From Janthinobacterium sp. (GTDB lineage Bacteria > Pseudomonadota > Gammaproteobacteria > Burkholderiales > Burkholderiaceae_D): a stretch of DNA of 64,000 nucleotides. Position 1 is the stretch's first letter. Each line of letters begins with the position of its first letter. The stretch spans positions 89,735 through 153,734 of the forward strand of contig NZ_RFSK01000007.1 of NCBI RefSeq assembly GCF_009923995.1, read 5' to 3'. The notes beneath the pieces were generated by a model that did not search any database, was not told the origin of the DNA, and saw nothing but the letters and a program-made list of their open reading frames with translations. Positions 1 to 8,188 of the stretch are shown one piece after another. Position numbers and translations under genes: made by a program.

Positions 1-397
1 GGGCGGCCTTGACGGCGGCGGCGTCGAGCAGCTTGTCTTCCTTGACCTTTTTCTTCAGTTCCGTCAGCAGGAACTCGGTGGCGTCGATGCCCGCGTCGGA
101 CATCAGCAGCGCCGCTTCCAGCTCCTCGTACAGGGCCTCGTCGATCTTCGCGCCGACGAACAGCACGGACAGGGTGTTCGAGGTCTTCGACAGGCCCGCC
201 TTCAGGCGCGTCATCCACGATCTTTTCTCGGGTTCGGCGGCCACGATCACGGGCACGACTTCGGCCGGCGCGCCAGTCAATGGCGCGGCCGGCGCAGCGG
301 ATGCTGGCGCGGCAGGCGGCGTGGCGGCGGGAGGGACGAGGGGCTCGGCTGGCGCGGCCTCGGGGGCGACGGGTTTTTTCTTGAAGAAACTAAACAT
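1..397 (-). CDS. ftsY: FtsY, signal recognition particle receptor (N-terminal part only)
   Basis: FtsY is the SRP receptor GTPase that docks ribosome-SRP complexes at the inner membrane. Only the first 132 residues are inside the window; the NG GTPase domain lies beyond position 1. The protein begins MFSFFKKKP, a basic amphipathic start, followed by a low-complexity Ala/Pro/Glu linker (about residues 10-55) typical of the poorly conserved A domain. It then enters the conserved N-domain helical bundle, with RLKAGLSKTSNTLS and IDEALYEELEAALLMSDAG visible. The start ATG at 397-395 gives this typical N terminus. It runs away from the MerR-family gene; about 150 bp separate the two. The call is based on the N-domain motifs and is firm despite the truncation. 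Confidence 0.93.
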   Translation of the reverse strand, partial: MFSFFKKKPVAPEAAPAEPLVPPAATPPAAPASAAPAAPLTGAPAEVVPVIVAAEPEKRSWMTRLKAGLSKTSNTLSVLFVGAKIDEALYEELEAALLMSDAGIDATEFLLTELKKKVKEDKLLDAAAVKAA

Positions 398-551
398 GGA
401 TGTGTGGTGGCGGGTGCTGACCTTAGGCCCGGCGGCGCCGGACACTGTTGATCCGGCTATTCTACCAGAGCGCGCCCGGCCCTTCATGCTTTACTGTTCG
501 ATTGGCAACATTGCGCGGGTATCCACGGAGATCGCCGCAGTTCCCTCGCGT

Positions 552-1535
552 TTAATGGGTTTGCAGGGCGTCGGCCTGGTGGCGGCGGCGCCAGTCGGCG
601 ATGCTTTCCTCGACCTGGCGCAAGTCCAGCACGTGCAGGAAGGGCGGCGGGCGGCGCGACAGGGCAGGGCTGCGTCCGCCGGCCCACACTTCCACCGCGG
701 CCGGCAGGCTCGCCTGCAGCTGGCGCAGGCTGTCGCGCGTCTGGCGTTCCTTGCTGGCGCTGGAAAACGACAGCGCCACGATGTCGGCCCGCTGCGCGCG
801 GGCGGCCGCGACGATGTCCGTCAGCGGGGTTTCGACGCCCAGCGACATGCAGTGCGCGCCCGCCGCCACGCACAGCGCCTCGGCCATCAGCAGCCCCAGG
901 CCATGGCGCTCCTGCGGCAGGGTACTGAGGACGATGCGCGGCGTGCGCGTGCTGGGGCTGCTTTGCTGCGGCAATGAAAAAATCGCGTGGCGCATCACCG
1001 TCTGCAGGGTTTCGCTATACAGGTGTTCTTCGTACACGGCCAGCTCGCCGCAGGCCCACGCCTCGCCCACCATGCCGGTGAGGGGGGCGATGACGTCGAT
1101 GGTGAAGGCCCTTAAGCCCAGCACGGCCAGGGCCTGGCGCAGGGCGTCGCCCAATTCCGCCATCTGGTGGCCGCGGCACAGGGCCAGGTAATGCCCCAGC
1201 TGCGCCGGTGGCGCGGCCGGGGCAGGCGTGCCCGCACTGGCCAGCTGCTGCAGCTGAAGGGTGCTGTGCTGCATGATTTTACCCGGACGAAAACCCAGGT
1301 CCAGCAGGCGCTTGACCATGCGCAGTTTTTGCACCTGATCGGCTGGATAGCTGCGTTCGCCAAAGGCATCGCGCTGCGGTTGGGGGAAGGCGTAGCGGCG
1401 CTCCCAGACGCGCAAGGTTTCCTTGGCCAGCCCGGTGTCGCGCTCGACATCGCTGATGCTGAAGGCAGGAGAGAGTTGCAGGTCAGTATCCATACCAGGG
1501 GGCGTGCTCGCATGCCGAAAGATCGTGTCTGGCAT
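552..1535 (-). CDS. LitR/CarH-type MerR regulator with cobalamin-binding (photosensory) domain
   Basis: A 327-residue transcription factor. An N-terminal MerR-type winged helix (about residues 24-92, ISDVERDTGLAKETLRVWERRY) is joined by an Ala/Pro linker to a cobalamin-binding module. Both family signatures are visible: W160-x9-E170-H171 in the helical cap, and E209-x-H211-x-x-G214, where the His is the expected lower axial ligand. CarH/LitR proteins bind adenosylcobalamin in the dark, repress, and release DNA when light breaks the Co-C bond. The residue after W160 is Ala, whereas Thermus CarH has a His there that becomes the upper ligand after light, so the photochemistry may differ. The ATG at 1535 is preferred because AAGGGAAGG lies just upstream; starts at 1562 and 1493 lack a ribosome site. 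It is divergent from the lipid operon it probably controls. Family firm, light role inferred. Confidence 0.88.
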   Translation of the reverse strand: MPDTIFRHASTPPGMDTDLQLSPAFSISDVERDTGLAKETLRVWERRYAFPQPQRDAFGERSYPADQVQKLRMVKRLLDLGFRPGKIMQHSTLQLQQLASAGTPAPAAPPAQLGHYLALCRGHQMAELGDALRQALAVLGLRAFTIDVIAPLTGMVGEAWACGELAVYEEHLYSETLQTVMRHAIFSLPQQSSPSTRTPRIVLSTLPQERHGLGLLMAEALCVAAGAHCMSLGVETPLTDIVAAARAQRADIVALSFSSASKERQTRDSLRQLQASLPAAVEVWAGGRSPALSRRPPPFLHVLDLRQVEESIADWRRRHQADALQTH

Positions 1536-1621
1536 TTTACGCCTTCCCTTGCCCCGGACCAAATAGCTGAATCCGATTGGAAATTGCCAGCGTATAAGTT
1601 TTTGAACGGATTCGCTGCCTC

Positions 1622-1680
1622 ATTGACATAGCTCAATATTTCACTGACTATCGATGAAGCGCATTTTGTCCAGGACAAAA
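1622..1680 (+). promoter_or_regulatory. Promoter and operator region of the lipid-modification operon
   Basis: A -35-like TTGACA at 1623-1628 is followed, after 17 bp, by a weak -10 GACTAT at 1646-1651. The -35 lies inside an inverted repeat, ATTGA-N6-TCAAT (1622-1637). Downstream, at 1664-1680, is a perfect 17-bp palindrome TTTTGTCCAGGACAAAA (8-bp arms, one central base), ending 18 bp before the first gene. By position it is the best candidate operator for the divergent CarH/LitR-type repressor. Promoter strength and the binding partner are inferred. Confidence 0.55.
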
Positions 1681-1698
1681 CTCTATACAGGTGCACTC

Positions 1699-3009
1699 AT
1701 GAAAATCGCCGTCGTCGGTGCGGGAATTGCAGGACTGTCGTGTGCTTATCGCCTGGCGCAAGCGGGCCAGGATGTCACCCTGTATGAAGCGGGGGCGTAT
1801 TTTGGCGGCCACAGCCATACGGTGGATGTCACGCTCGACGGCGTCACGCATGGCGTCGACACGGGTTTTCTCGTGTTTAACCACGCCACCTATCCCAACC
1901 TGGTGCAGTTGTTCGATGAACTCGGTGTCGAAGCGGCCGACAGCGACATGTCGTTTTCCGTGAAGATGCCCATGGGAGCGTCGCCCGATGCCCGCGTGCT
2001 GGAATGGGCGGGCGCCAGCCTCGATACGGTGTTTGCCCAGCGCAGCAACCTGCTGCGCCCCGCCTTCCTGCGCATGTTGCGCGACATCCTGCGTTTCAAC
2101 GGGCAGGCCAGCGCCATCGCCACGGCCGCCTTGCCCGCGCCGGCCCTGTCGCTGGGGGAATTTCTCGACCTGCACGGCTATGGCGAGGAATTCCGCCACT
2201 GGTATCTGCTGCCGATGGCGGCCTGCATCTGGTCGTGCCCGGCGCGCCAGATGCTGGCCTTTCCTCTCGCCACCTTCATCCGCTTCTGCCACAACCACGG
2301 TTTGCTGCAGGTCAATGACCGGCCACAGTGGCGCACGGTGCGGGGCGGCTCGCGCGTGTACGTGGAGAAATTGCTGGCGGGCATCCCGCAACAGCGCCTG
2401 GCCTGTCCCGTGCTGGCCGTACGGCGCCAGCCGCAGGGCGGCGCGCGCATGATCGAGCTGCACACGGCGGCCGGCGTCGAGCACGCCGACCATGTCGTGC
2501 TGGCCTGCCACAGCGATCAGGCGCTGGCCCTGCTGGGCGACCTGCGCGACGAAGAGCGGCAAGTGCTCGCCGCCGTGCGCTACCAGCCCAACCGCGCCGT
2601 GCTGCACACGGATGCCTCCTGCCTGCCGCGACGCCGCAAGGCGTGGTCGGCCTGGAATTACCAGGGCCGCGCGGCGCAGGACGGCGAGGCGCCGCAAGTG
2701 TGCGTGCATTATTTGCTGAACCAGCTGCAGCCGCTGCCGTTCAGCACCCCCGTCCTCGTGTCGCTCAACCCCCTCGACGAACCGGACCCGGCGGCCATCA
2801 TCGACGAGTTTTCCTATGCCCACCCCGTGTTCGACGGGGCCGCCATCGCCGCCCAGGCGCGCCTGGCCGGCTTCCAGGGCACGCAGCACACGTGGTTTGC
2901 GGGCGCCTGGACGGGCTACGGCTTCCATGAAGACGGCTTGAAGTCGGGCCTGGGCGTGGCCGCCGCGCTGAACGCCATGGCGGCGGCGGAGCACTATCAT
3001 GCCGCGTGA
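1699..3009 (+). CDS. FAD-dependent amine oxidase/desaturase-like protein (COG2907)
   Basis: A 436-residue flavoprotein beginning with a dinucleotide-binding fold: VVGAGIAGLSCA at residues 5-16 and an acidic residue (E30) ending the second strand, as in the NAD(P)-binding-like Rossmann / amine oxidase family. Members are found next to cyclopropane-fatty-acid-synthase-like methyltransferases and are related to the Ufa proteins that desaturate methylated fatty acids on the way to furan fatty acids in Rhodobacter sphaeroides. The substrate here is therefore probably a membrane acyl chain; that is inference. The start at 1699 is chosen because it opens directly with the Rossmann strand; an upstream ATG at 1654 would run through the operator palindrome. 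The stop overlaps the next gene by 11 nt, indicating translational coupling. Confidence 0.85.
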   Translation: MKIAVVGAGIAGLSCAYRLAQAGQDVTLYEAGAYFGGHSHTVDVTLDGVTHGVDTGFLVFNHATYPNLVQLFDELGVEAADSDMSFSVKMPMGASPDARVLEWAGASLDTVFAQRSNLLRPAFLRMLRDILRFNGQASAIATAALPAPALSLGEFLDLHGYGEEFRHWYLLPMAACIWSCPARQMLAFPLATFIRFCHNHGLLQVNDRPQWRTVRGGSRVYVEKLLAGIPQQRLACPVLAVRRQPQGGARMIELHTAAGVEHADHVVLACHSDQALALLGDLRDEERQVLAAVRYQPNRAVLHTDASCLPRRRKAWSAWNYQGRAAQDGEAPQVCVHYLLNQLQPLPFSTPVLVSLNPLDEPDPAAIIDEFSYAHPVFDGAAIAAQARLAGFQGTQHTWFAGAWTGYGFHEDGLKSGLGVAAALNAMAAAEHYHAA

Positions 3010-3796
3010 TGCCCACCCGCCCACGGTGCCGCAGCCGCAGCTGTGCCTGGGGCTGGTGCGCCATGCGCGCCTGCGGCCCCGCCCGCACGCCTTCAGCTAC
3101 GGCATGTTTTACCTGCGCCTGCCCCTGCGCAGCATGGGGCTGCAGGATTTTCCTGCCCGTTTGATCTCGCGCAACCGCGCCAACGTGCTGTCCTTCCGCG
3201 ACAGCGACCATGGCGACGGCACGACGCCGCTGCTGGCGTGGATCGATGGCCTGCTGCGCCAGCATGGCGTGGACGATGCGGCAGGGGAAATCTGGCTGCA
3301 GACCATGCCGCGCATGTTCGGCTATGTCTTCAATCCCGTCAGTTTCTGGTTTTGCCACCGTGCCGACGGGGCGCTGCGCGCCGTGCTCTGCGATGTGCGC
3401 AATACCTTTGGCGAGCGCCACCTGTACCTGCTCGACCAGGGCGGCCCCATCGCATATGGCAGCGAATTGCGCGCCAGCAAGATTTTCCACGTCTCGCCAT
3501 TTTGCAAGGTGGAAGGGCAGTACCGCTTCCGCTTCCTGCGCAACAGCGAACAGGGCGGCGAGCGGCACCTGGCGCGGGTCGATTACGACGACCTGGACGG
3601 CCCGCTGCTGCAGACGAGCCTGTCCGGCACGGCGCGGCCCCTGCGCGACGCCGCCATCGCACACGCCCTGCTGCGCTATCCCCTGATGACCCTGGGCGTG
3701 ATGGCCCGCATCCACTGGCAGGCGCTGCGCCTGTGGCTGCGCCGCGTGCCGTTTTTCAGCAAACCCCTTCCCCCACAAGAAAAGGTGTCCCGATGA
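2999..3796 (+). CDS. DUF1365 family protein
   Basis: A 265-residue protein of the DUF1365 family, recognised by the N-terminal core (LVRHARLRPRPHAFSYGMFYLRL) and the central FGYVFNPVSFWFCH motif with a following DVRNTFGERHLY stretch. The biochemical function is unknown. In many bacteria this family sits between the FAD oxidoreductase and the CFA-synthase-like methyltransferase, exactly as here, so a role in the same acyl-chain modification is the natural inference. The start overlaps the end of the preceding gene (11 nt) and the stop overlaps the next start as ATGA. No signal peptide is seen; the C terminus is basic with aromatic residues and may associate with the membrane. Confidence 0.85.
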   Translation: MPRDAHPPTVPQPQLCLGLVRHARLRPRPHAFSYGMFYLRLPLRSMGLQDFPARLISRNRANVLSFRDSDHGDGTTPLLAWIDGLLRQHGVDDAAGEIWLQTMPRMFGYVFNPVSFWFCHRADGALRAVLCDVRNTFGERHLYLLDQGGPIAYGSELRASKIFHVSPFCKVEGQYRFRFLRNSEQGGERHLARVDYDDLDGPLLQTSLSGTARPLRDAAIAHALLRYPLMTLGVMARIHWQALRLWLRRVPFFSKPLPPQEKVSR

Positions 3797-5034
3797 GCTC
3801 CGATTCCCTGCCGACCGGCCTGCATGCACGCAGCAGCGCGGCTGCTGATCACCCGCAAGCCCACCTGGACGCGCCCGCGTCCGCCCGCGTGATCCTGCGC
3901 CTGCTCGACAAACTGCAATGGGGCGCCTTGCGCCTGCGCACGCCCGATGGCAGCGTCCTGCTGTACGGCGATGGCGGCCATCCCGTCACCCTGGACCTGC
4001 ACAACTGGCGCCTGTGTTCGGCCGTGCTGCGCTCGGGCGACATCGGCTTTGCCGAAACGTTTATCGCGGGCGACTGGCGCACGGATAATTTGCCGGGCTT
4101 GATCGAGTTGATGATACGCAACCGCGCGCAAGTCGAGTCTTTGATCTACGGCAACTGGTGGGGCAATCTCGTCTACAAGGTGCGGCATTTGCTCAACCGC
4201 AATTCGCGCGCCGGCAGCAGGAAGAATATCCACGCCCATTACGACATCGGCAACGCCTTCTATCAGCTGTGGCTGGACCCGTCGATGACGTATTCCAGCG
4301 CCCTGTTTAGCGAAGGCGCCAGCCTGGAGGCGGCGCAGGAGGCGAAATACCGCCGCATCGCGGACCAGCTGCGGCTGCCGCCGGGCGCCCGCGTGCTGGA
4401 AATCGGCTGCGGCTGGGGCGGCTTTGCAGAAACGGCGGCGCGCAGCTACGGCGCCCACGTGACGGGTCTGACCCTGTCCACCGAGCAACTGGCGTATGCG
4501 CGCCAGCGCCTGCAGGCGGCGGGGCTGGCAGCCCAGGCCGACCTGCAGCTGTGCGATTACCGCGACAGCGCCGGCCAGTACGATGCCATCGCCTCGATCG
4601 AAATGTTCGAGGCCGTGGGTCAAAGCTACTGGCCCGGCTATTTCGAATGCGTGGCGCGCAACCTGAAGCAGGGCGGCCGCGCCTGCATCCAGACCATCGT
4701 CATCGCCGACGAGCTGTTCGAGCGCTACAGCAAGAGCACGGATTTTATTCAACAGTACATCTTCCCGGGCGGCATGTTGCCATCGCCTGCCGAATTTCGC
4801 CGCGCCGCCGAAGCCCAGGGCCTGCGCGTGGAAGACGCCTTCAGCTTCGGCCTCGATTACGCGGAAACCCTGCGCCAGTGGCGCGCCAGTTTCCTGGCCC
4901 AGCGCGTGGCGCTGGAAAAGCAGGGCTTCGACGGGTGTTTCCTGCTGACCTGGGAGTTTTACCTGGCGTACTGCGAGGCCGCCTTCCAGGCGCACAACAC
5001 GGATGTGATGCAATTTACCCTGATCAAGGAGTGA
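3793..5034 (+). CDS. Cyclopropane-fatty-acyl-phospholipid synthase-like methyltransferase
   Basis: A 413-residue SAM-dependent enzyme of the CFA synthase / mycolic acid methyltransferase family. After an N-terminal lipid-binding-like domain (about 1-120) comes HAHYDIGNAFYQLWLD, then SAM motif I VLEIGCGWGGFAE, and later the family sequence STDFIQQYIFPGGMLPS. The canonical reaction transfers a methylene from SAM to a cis double bond of a phospholipid acyl chain. Relatives in this gene context (UfaM of Rhodobacter) instead make an 11-methyl trans-unsaturated acyl chain. The sequence alone does not decide between the two; the neighbouring FAD enzyme favours the second. Start ATG overlaps the preceding stop. 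Confidence 0.88.
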   Translation: MSSDSLPTGLHARSSAAADHPQAHLDAPASARVILRLLDKLQWGALRLRTPDGSVLLYGDGGHPVTLDLHNWRLCSAVLRSGDIGFAETFIAGDWRTDNLPGLIELMIRNRAQVESLIYGNWWGNLVYKVRHLLNRNSRAGSRKNIHAHYDIGNAFYQLWLDPSMTYSSALFSEGASLEAAQEAKYRRIADQLRLPPGARVLEIGCGWGGFAETAARSYGAHVTGLTLSTEQLAYARQRLQAAGLAAQADLQLCDYRDSAGQYDAIASIEMFEAVGQSYWPGYFECVARNLKQGGRACIQTIVIADELFERYSKSTDFIQQYIFPGGMLPSPAEFRRAAEAQGLRVEDAFSFGLDYAETLRQWRASFLAQRVALEKQGFDGCFLLTWEFYLAYCEAAFQAHNTDVMQFTLIKE

Positions 5035-5036
5035 CC

Positions 5037-5585
5037 ATGCGCCAGCTGCTAGCCGCCGCCGTCCTGTCGTTGACCGCGCTCGCCGCCCTGGCCGCCCCGC
5101 CGGCCTTTGTCACGGCGGACGTGCCCGAAGCCCGCCTGGCGGGCGAAGGCGAGTACACCTGGTTCGGCATGCGTATTTATCAGGCGCAATTGTGGGTGGG
5201 ACCGCAAGGCTACCAGGGCGCGGCGTCGGCAACGGCGCCCTTCGTGCTGGAATTGCGCTATGCGCGCGCGCTCGACGGCAGGAAGATCGCCGAAGCGAGC
5301 TACGAGCAGATGCAAAAGCTGGGCGTGGGCACGCCGCCGCAGCGCCTGGCCTGGCTCGATACCATGCAGCGCATCTTTCCCGACGTCCGGCAAGGGCAGC
5401 GCATCGCGGGCGCCTACCGGGCCGGCATCGCGCCCGGCGTGCGTTTTTATCTCGACGGCAACGTCCTGGCCGACGTGCCCGACGGCGAGTTCGCGCGCGC
5501 CTTCTTCGCCATCTGGCTGTCGCCCGAGTCGACGGCGCCGAAGCTGCGCACGGCGCTGCTGCAGGGTGCGGCGCCGCTGCCATGA
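5037..5585 (+). CDS. Chalcone-isomerase-like periplasmic protein (Chalcone_3 type)
   Basis: A 182-residue protein with a cleavable signal peptide (MRQLLAAAVLSLTALAALA) and a body resembling the bacterial chalcone-isomerase-like family: the GEGEYTWFGMRIYQAQLWV and ELRYARALDGRKIAEAS segments and a C-terminal FYLDGNVLADVPDGEFARAFFAIWL block. Bacterial members are not known to isomerise flavonoids; some eukaryotic relatives of this fold bind fatty acids, which would fit the lipid operon. AAGGA sits just before the ATG, and the gene starts 2 bp after the methyltransferase stop. Function is inferred from fold and context only. Confidence 0.75.
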   Translation: MRQLLAAAVLSLTALAALAAPPAFVTADVPEARLAGEGEYTWFGMRIYQAQLWVGPQGYQGAASATAPFVLELRYARALDGRKIAEASYEQMQKLGVGTPPQRLAWLDTMQRIFPDVRQGQRIAGAYRAGIAPGVRFYLDGNVLADVPDGEFARAFFAIWLSPESTAPKLRTALLQGAAPLP

Positions 5586-6862
5586 ATGCCGGCGCCAGCG
5601 CCTTGACCTTGCCGGCCTTGTTCCGCTACGGCCTGTTCGGCCTGCCGTTGGCCATGCTGGCGCTCCCCATCTATATATATGTGGCGCCGTTCTATGCGCA
5701 GCGCAGCAGCCTGGGCCTGGCGCAGATCGGTGCCGTGCTGCTGGCGGCCCGCATCGCCGCCGCCTTCATCGACCCGGCCCTGGGCGCGTGGATGGCGCGC
5801 GGCGCTGGCGCCTATGCCGCCTGCATCGGCGCATCGCTGCCCTTGCTGTTGCTGGGCTTTGGCGCCCTGTTTCATCCGCCCGTCCTGTCCGAGGCCGCCA
5901 CCCTGGCGTGGTTCCTGGCCGCCTTGCTGCTCGTCTACACCGCCTACGGCCTGGCCAGCATCGCCCACCAGAGCTGGGGCGCCGCGCTCACCCAGGCGCG
6001 GGGGCTGCGCGCCCGCGTGACGGCCGTGCGCGAGGCGTGCGGCCTGGCGGGCGTGATCCTGGCGGCGGGCCTGACATCGCTGCTGGGCTATGAAGGCTTG
6101 TCGCTGGCCTTTGCCGTCTGCCTGTCGATGACGGGGGCGCTGCTGCTGGCGCGCGCCCCGCGTCCGGCCGCGCATGGCGCCGCCCGGGCGCATGCCCCGG
6201 GCGGCTGGCGCGTGCCGTTTCGCCAGCGCCCGTTCCGCTGGCTGTTTGCCGTGCTGCTCGTCAATGGCGTGGCGGCTGCCATACCGGCCACCCTGTTCCT
6301 GTTCTTTGCCACGGATTACTTGCAATTGGGACACTACGCGGGGCCGTTCCTGATCCTGTATTTCTGTGCGGCGGCCGCCTCCATGCCCGCGTGGGTGGCC
6401 CTGGCGCGCCGCTTTGGCGAGGCGCGCGCCTGGGGTGGCGCCATGCTGCTGGCCGCCTGCGTGTTCGTCTGGGCGTATGGCCTCGGCGCAGGGGCCGCCG
6501 GCGGGTTTGCGGCCATCTGCCTGCTGTCGGGCCTGGCGCTGGGCGCCGACCTGGCCTTGCCGCCCGCGCTGCTGGCGGGCCTGATCGGCGCGGCCGGCCA
6601 TGCGGGCCGTCACGAGGCGGCGTATTTCGGCTGGTGGAACTGGGGCGTGCAGATGAGCCTGGCATTCGCGGCCGGCCTCGCCTTGCCCTGGCTGGCCTGG
6701 CTCGGCTATGTGCCGGGCAGCAGCCAGGGCTTGCCGGCCCTGTCCGCCGCCTACGCCCTGCTGCCGTGCGCCCTGAAACTGCTGGCGGCCCTGCTGCTGT
6801 GGCGCGCCCCCCTGCAACATATATATAGCGCTCACCGGGAGAAGCACGCATGCGCCTCATGA
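5582..6862 (+). CDS. MFS-type transporter of the lipid operon (GPH/MFS_2-like)
   Basis: A 426-residue polytopic membrane protein with about twelve hydrophobic segments and no large soluble domain. Its organisation suits the major facilitator superfamily, nearest the glycoside-pentoside-hexuronide symporter type. Substrate is unknown. Homologous operons elsewhere carry a similar carrier, so movement of a lipid precursor or lysolipid is possible but unproven. Start ATG overlaps the previous stop (ATGA); the end overlaps the next gene by 13 nt. Oddity: two short ATATATAT runs (5671-5682 and 6816-6827) use the rare codon ATA in an otherwise GC3-rich gene and are inverted copies of each other. Confidence 0.75.
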   Translation: MNAGASALTLPALFRYGLFGLPLAMLALPIYIYVAPFYAQRSSLGLAQIGAVLLAARIAAAFIDPALGAWMARGAGAYAACIGASLPLLLLGFGALFHPPVLSEAATLAWFLAALLLVYTAYGLASIAHQSWGAALTQARGLRARVTAVREACGLAGVILAAGLTSLLGYEGLSLAFAVCLSMTGALLLARAPRPAAHGAARAHAPGGWRVPFRQRPFRWLFAVLLVNGVAAAIPATLFLFFATDYLQLGHYAGPFLILYFCAAAASMPAWVALARRFGEARAWGGAMLLAACVFVWAYGLGAGAAGGFAAICLLSGLALGADLALPPALLAGLIGAAGHAGRHEAAYFGWWNWGVQMSLAFAAGLALPWLAWLGYVPGSSQGLPALSAAYALLPCALKLLAALLLWRAPLQHIYSAHREKHACAS

Positions 6863-7410
6863 CTTTTTCTCCACGCGGCATGGCCGCCGCGCTCCTGGTG
6901 CTGGCGCTGGCCGCCTGCACCACGCCGCCCACGCCAGCCACGTACGCGCAGGAAACACCGATACTCGACGTGCAGCAGTACTTCAATGGCACGCTGGACG
7001 CGCACGGCATCTTCCAGGACCGCGCCGGCAAGGTCGTGAAACGTTTTACCGTTGTCATGCACGCCAGCTGGCAGGGCGACACGGGCACCCTGGACGAGGA
7101 TTTCACCTACTCGGACGGCAGCCGGCAACGGCGCGTGTGGACCTTGCGCAAGACGGCGCCCGGGCGTTTCACCGGCACGGCGCCCGACGTGATCGGGGTA
7201 GCCGTCGGCGAGGCGGCGGGCAATGCCTTGCGCTGGCAGTATGTGCTGGCGCTGCCCGTCGATGGCACGGTCTACCACGTCGATTTCGAAGACTGGATGT
7301 TCCTGATGGATGATAAGGTCATGCTCAACCGCGCCGCCATGAGCAAGTTCGGCGTCAGCCTGGGTGCCGTAACCCTGTCGTTCAGCAAGCGCGCGCAGGT
7401 GGCGCCATGA
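6850..7410 (+). CDS. DUF3833 family lipoprotein
   Basis: A 186-residue predicted outer-membrane or periplasmic lipoprotein. A short basic start and hydrophobic stretch end in the lipobox LALAAC (Cys about residue 24). The mature part matches the DUF3833 pattern: YFNGTLDAHGIFQDRAGKV, then FTYSDGSRQRRVWTL, then WMFLMDDKVMLNRAAMSKFG. Function unknown. The beta-rich, small size and lipid anchor suit a lipid-binding or lipid-delivering role in the envelope, which would match the operon, but this is inference. Overlaps the transporter gene by 13 nt and the SDR gene as ATGA. Confidence 0.82.
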   Translation: MRLMTFSPRGMAAALLVLALAACTTPPTPATYAQETPILDVQQYFNGTLDAHGIFQDRAGKVVKRFTVVMHASWQGDTGTLDEDFTYSDGSRQRRVWTLRKTAPGRFTGTAPDVIGVAVGEAAGNALRWQYVLALPVDGTVYHVDFEDWMFLMDDKVMLNRAAMSKFGVSLGAVTLSFSKRAQVAP

Positions 7411-8174
7411 ACCGCAAGATCAGCAGCTGGGCCGGCAGGCGCGTGTGGATCATCGGCGCGTCCAGCGGCATCGGCGCCGCCTGCGCCACCTTGCTGCTGC
7501 AGCAGGGCGCCAGCGTGGCCTTGTCTGCCCGCCACCGCGCCAGCCTGGAGCGGCTGTGCGAAGGGCAGCCGTTGGCGCTGGCCTTGCCGCTCGACATCAC
7601 CCAGCATGCGCAGGTGCGGGCCGCGTGCGGGGAGCTGGCGCGGCAGTGGCCGCATATCGACCTGATCCTCGTCGTGGCCGGCGGCTACCAGGCCATGCGC
7701 GCCGACGCTTTCGACCTGGAAGGGGCGCAGGGCTTGCTGGCCCTGAACGTCGGCGGCGTCTTCAACTGCCTGGAGCAGGCGCTGCCATGGCTGCTGCGCC
7801 AGGGCAGCGGCGGCATCGGCATCGTCGCCTCGGTGGCCGGCTATGGCGGCTTGCCGAAGGCGCTCGCGTATGGCGCCAGCAAGGCGGCGCTGATCAACCT
7901 GACGGAGTCGCTGTACCTGGACCTGCATCCACGCGGGATTGATGTGTATCAAATCAACCCGGGATTTGTCGACACGCCGCTCACGGCCGGCAACGATTTC
8001 ACCATGCCGGCCCTGATGACGGCACAGGACGCGGCTGCGGCCATGCTCGACGGCATCGAGCGGGGGCAGTTTCACATCCACTTTCCCCGGCGCTTTACGA
8101 ATTTCCTGCGGCTGGCGCGGCTCTTGCCGTACCGCGTCTATTTCTGGCTGATCCGCAAGGTGACGGGACTATGA
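7407..8174 (+). CDS. Short-chain dehydrogenase/reductase
   Basis: A 255-residue classical SDR. The NAD(P)-binding motif GASSGIG is near residue 18, the catalytic YGASK (Tyr-x-x-x-Lys) lies near residue 155, and VASVAGYGG supplies the active-site Ser. A hydrophobic, aromatic C terminus (RFTNFLRLARLLPYRVYFWLI) may anchor it to the membrane, which would fit oxidation or reduction of a lipid-linked intermediate. Substrate unknown. The start overlaps the DUF3833 stop, so it is translated as part of the lipid operon. Confidence 0.87.
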   Translation: MNRKISSWAGRRVWIIGASSGIGAACATLLLQQGASVALSARHRASLERLCEGQPLALALPLDITQHAQVRAACGELARQWPHIDLILVVAGGYQAMRADAFDLEGAQGLLALNVGGVFNCLEQALPWLLRQGSGGIGIVASVAGYGGLPKALAYGASKAALINLTESLYLDLHPRGIDVYQINPGFVDTPLTAGNDFTMPALMTAQDAAAAMLDGIERGQFHIHFPRRFTNFLRLARLLPYRVYFWLIRKVTGL

Positions 8175-8188
8175 AGGGAGCAAGCGGC

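Noticed and set aside
1654..1698. Upstream ATG for the FAD oxidoreductase.
   Set aside because: Would translate the operator palindrome and add residues before the Rossmann fold; the ATG at 1699 fits the family.
2328..2930. Long alternative-frame open reading frames across the window, many Arg/Ala/Pro-rich.
   Set aside because: They are shadows of GC-rich genes in other frames, lack ribosome sites and match no family.
5671..6827. Inverted copies of CTATATATATGT near both ends of the MFS gene, like transposon ends.
   Set aside because: Only 12 bp of alternating A/T, both inside coding sequence, no target duplication and no transposase; most likely chance.
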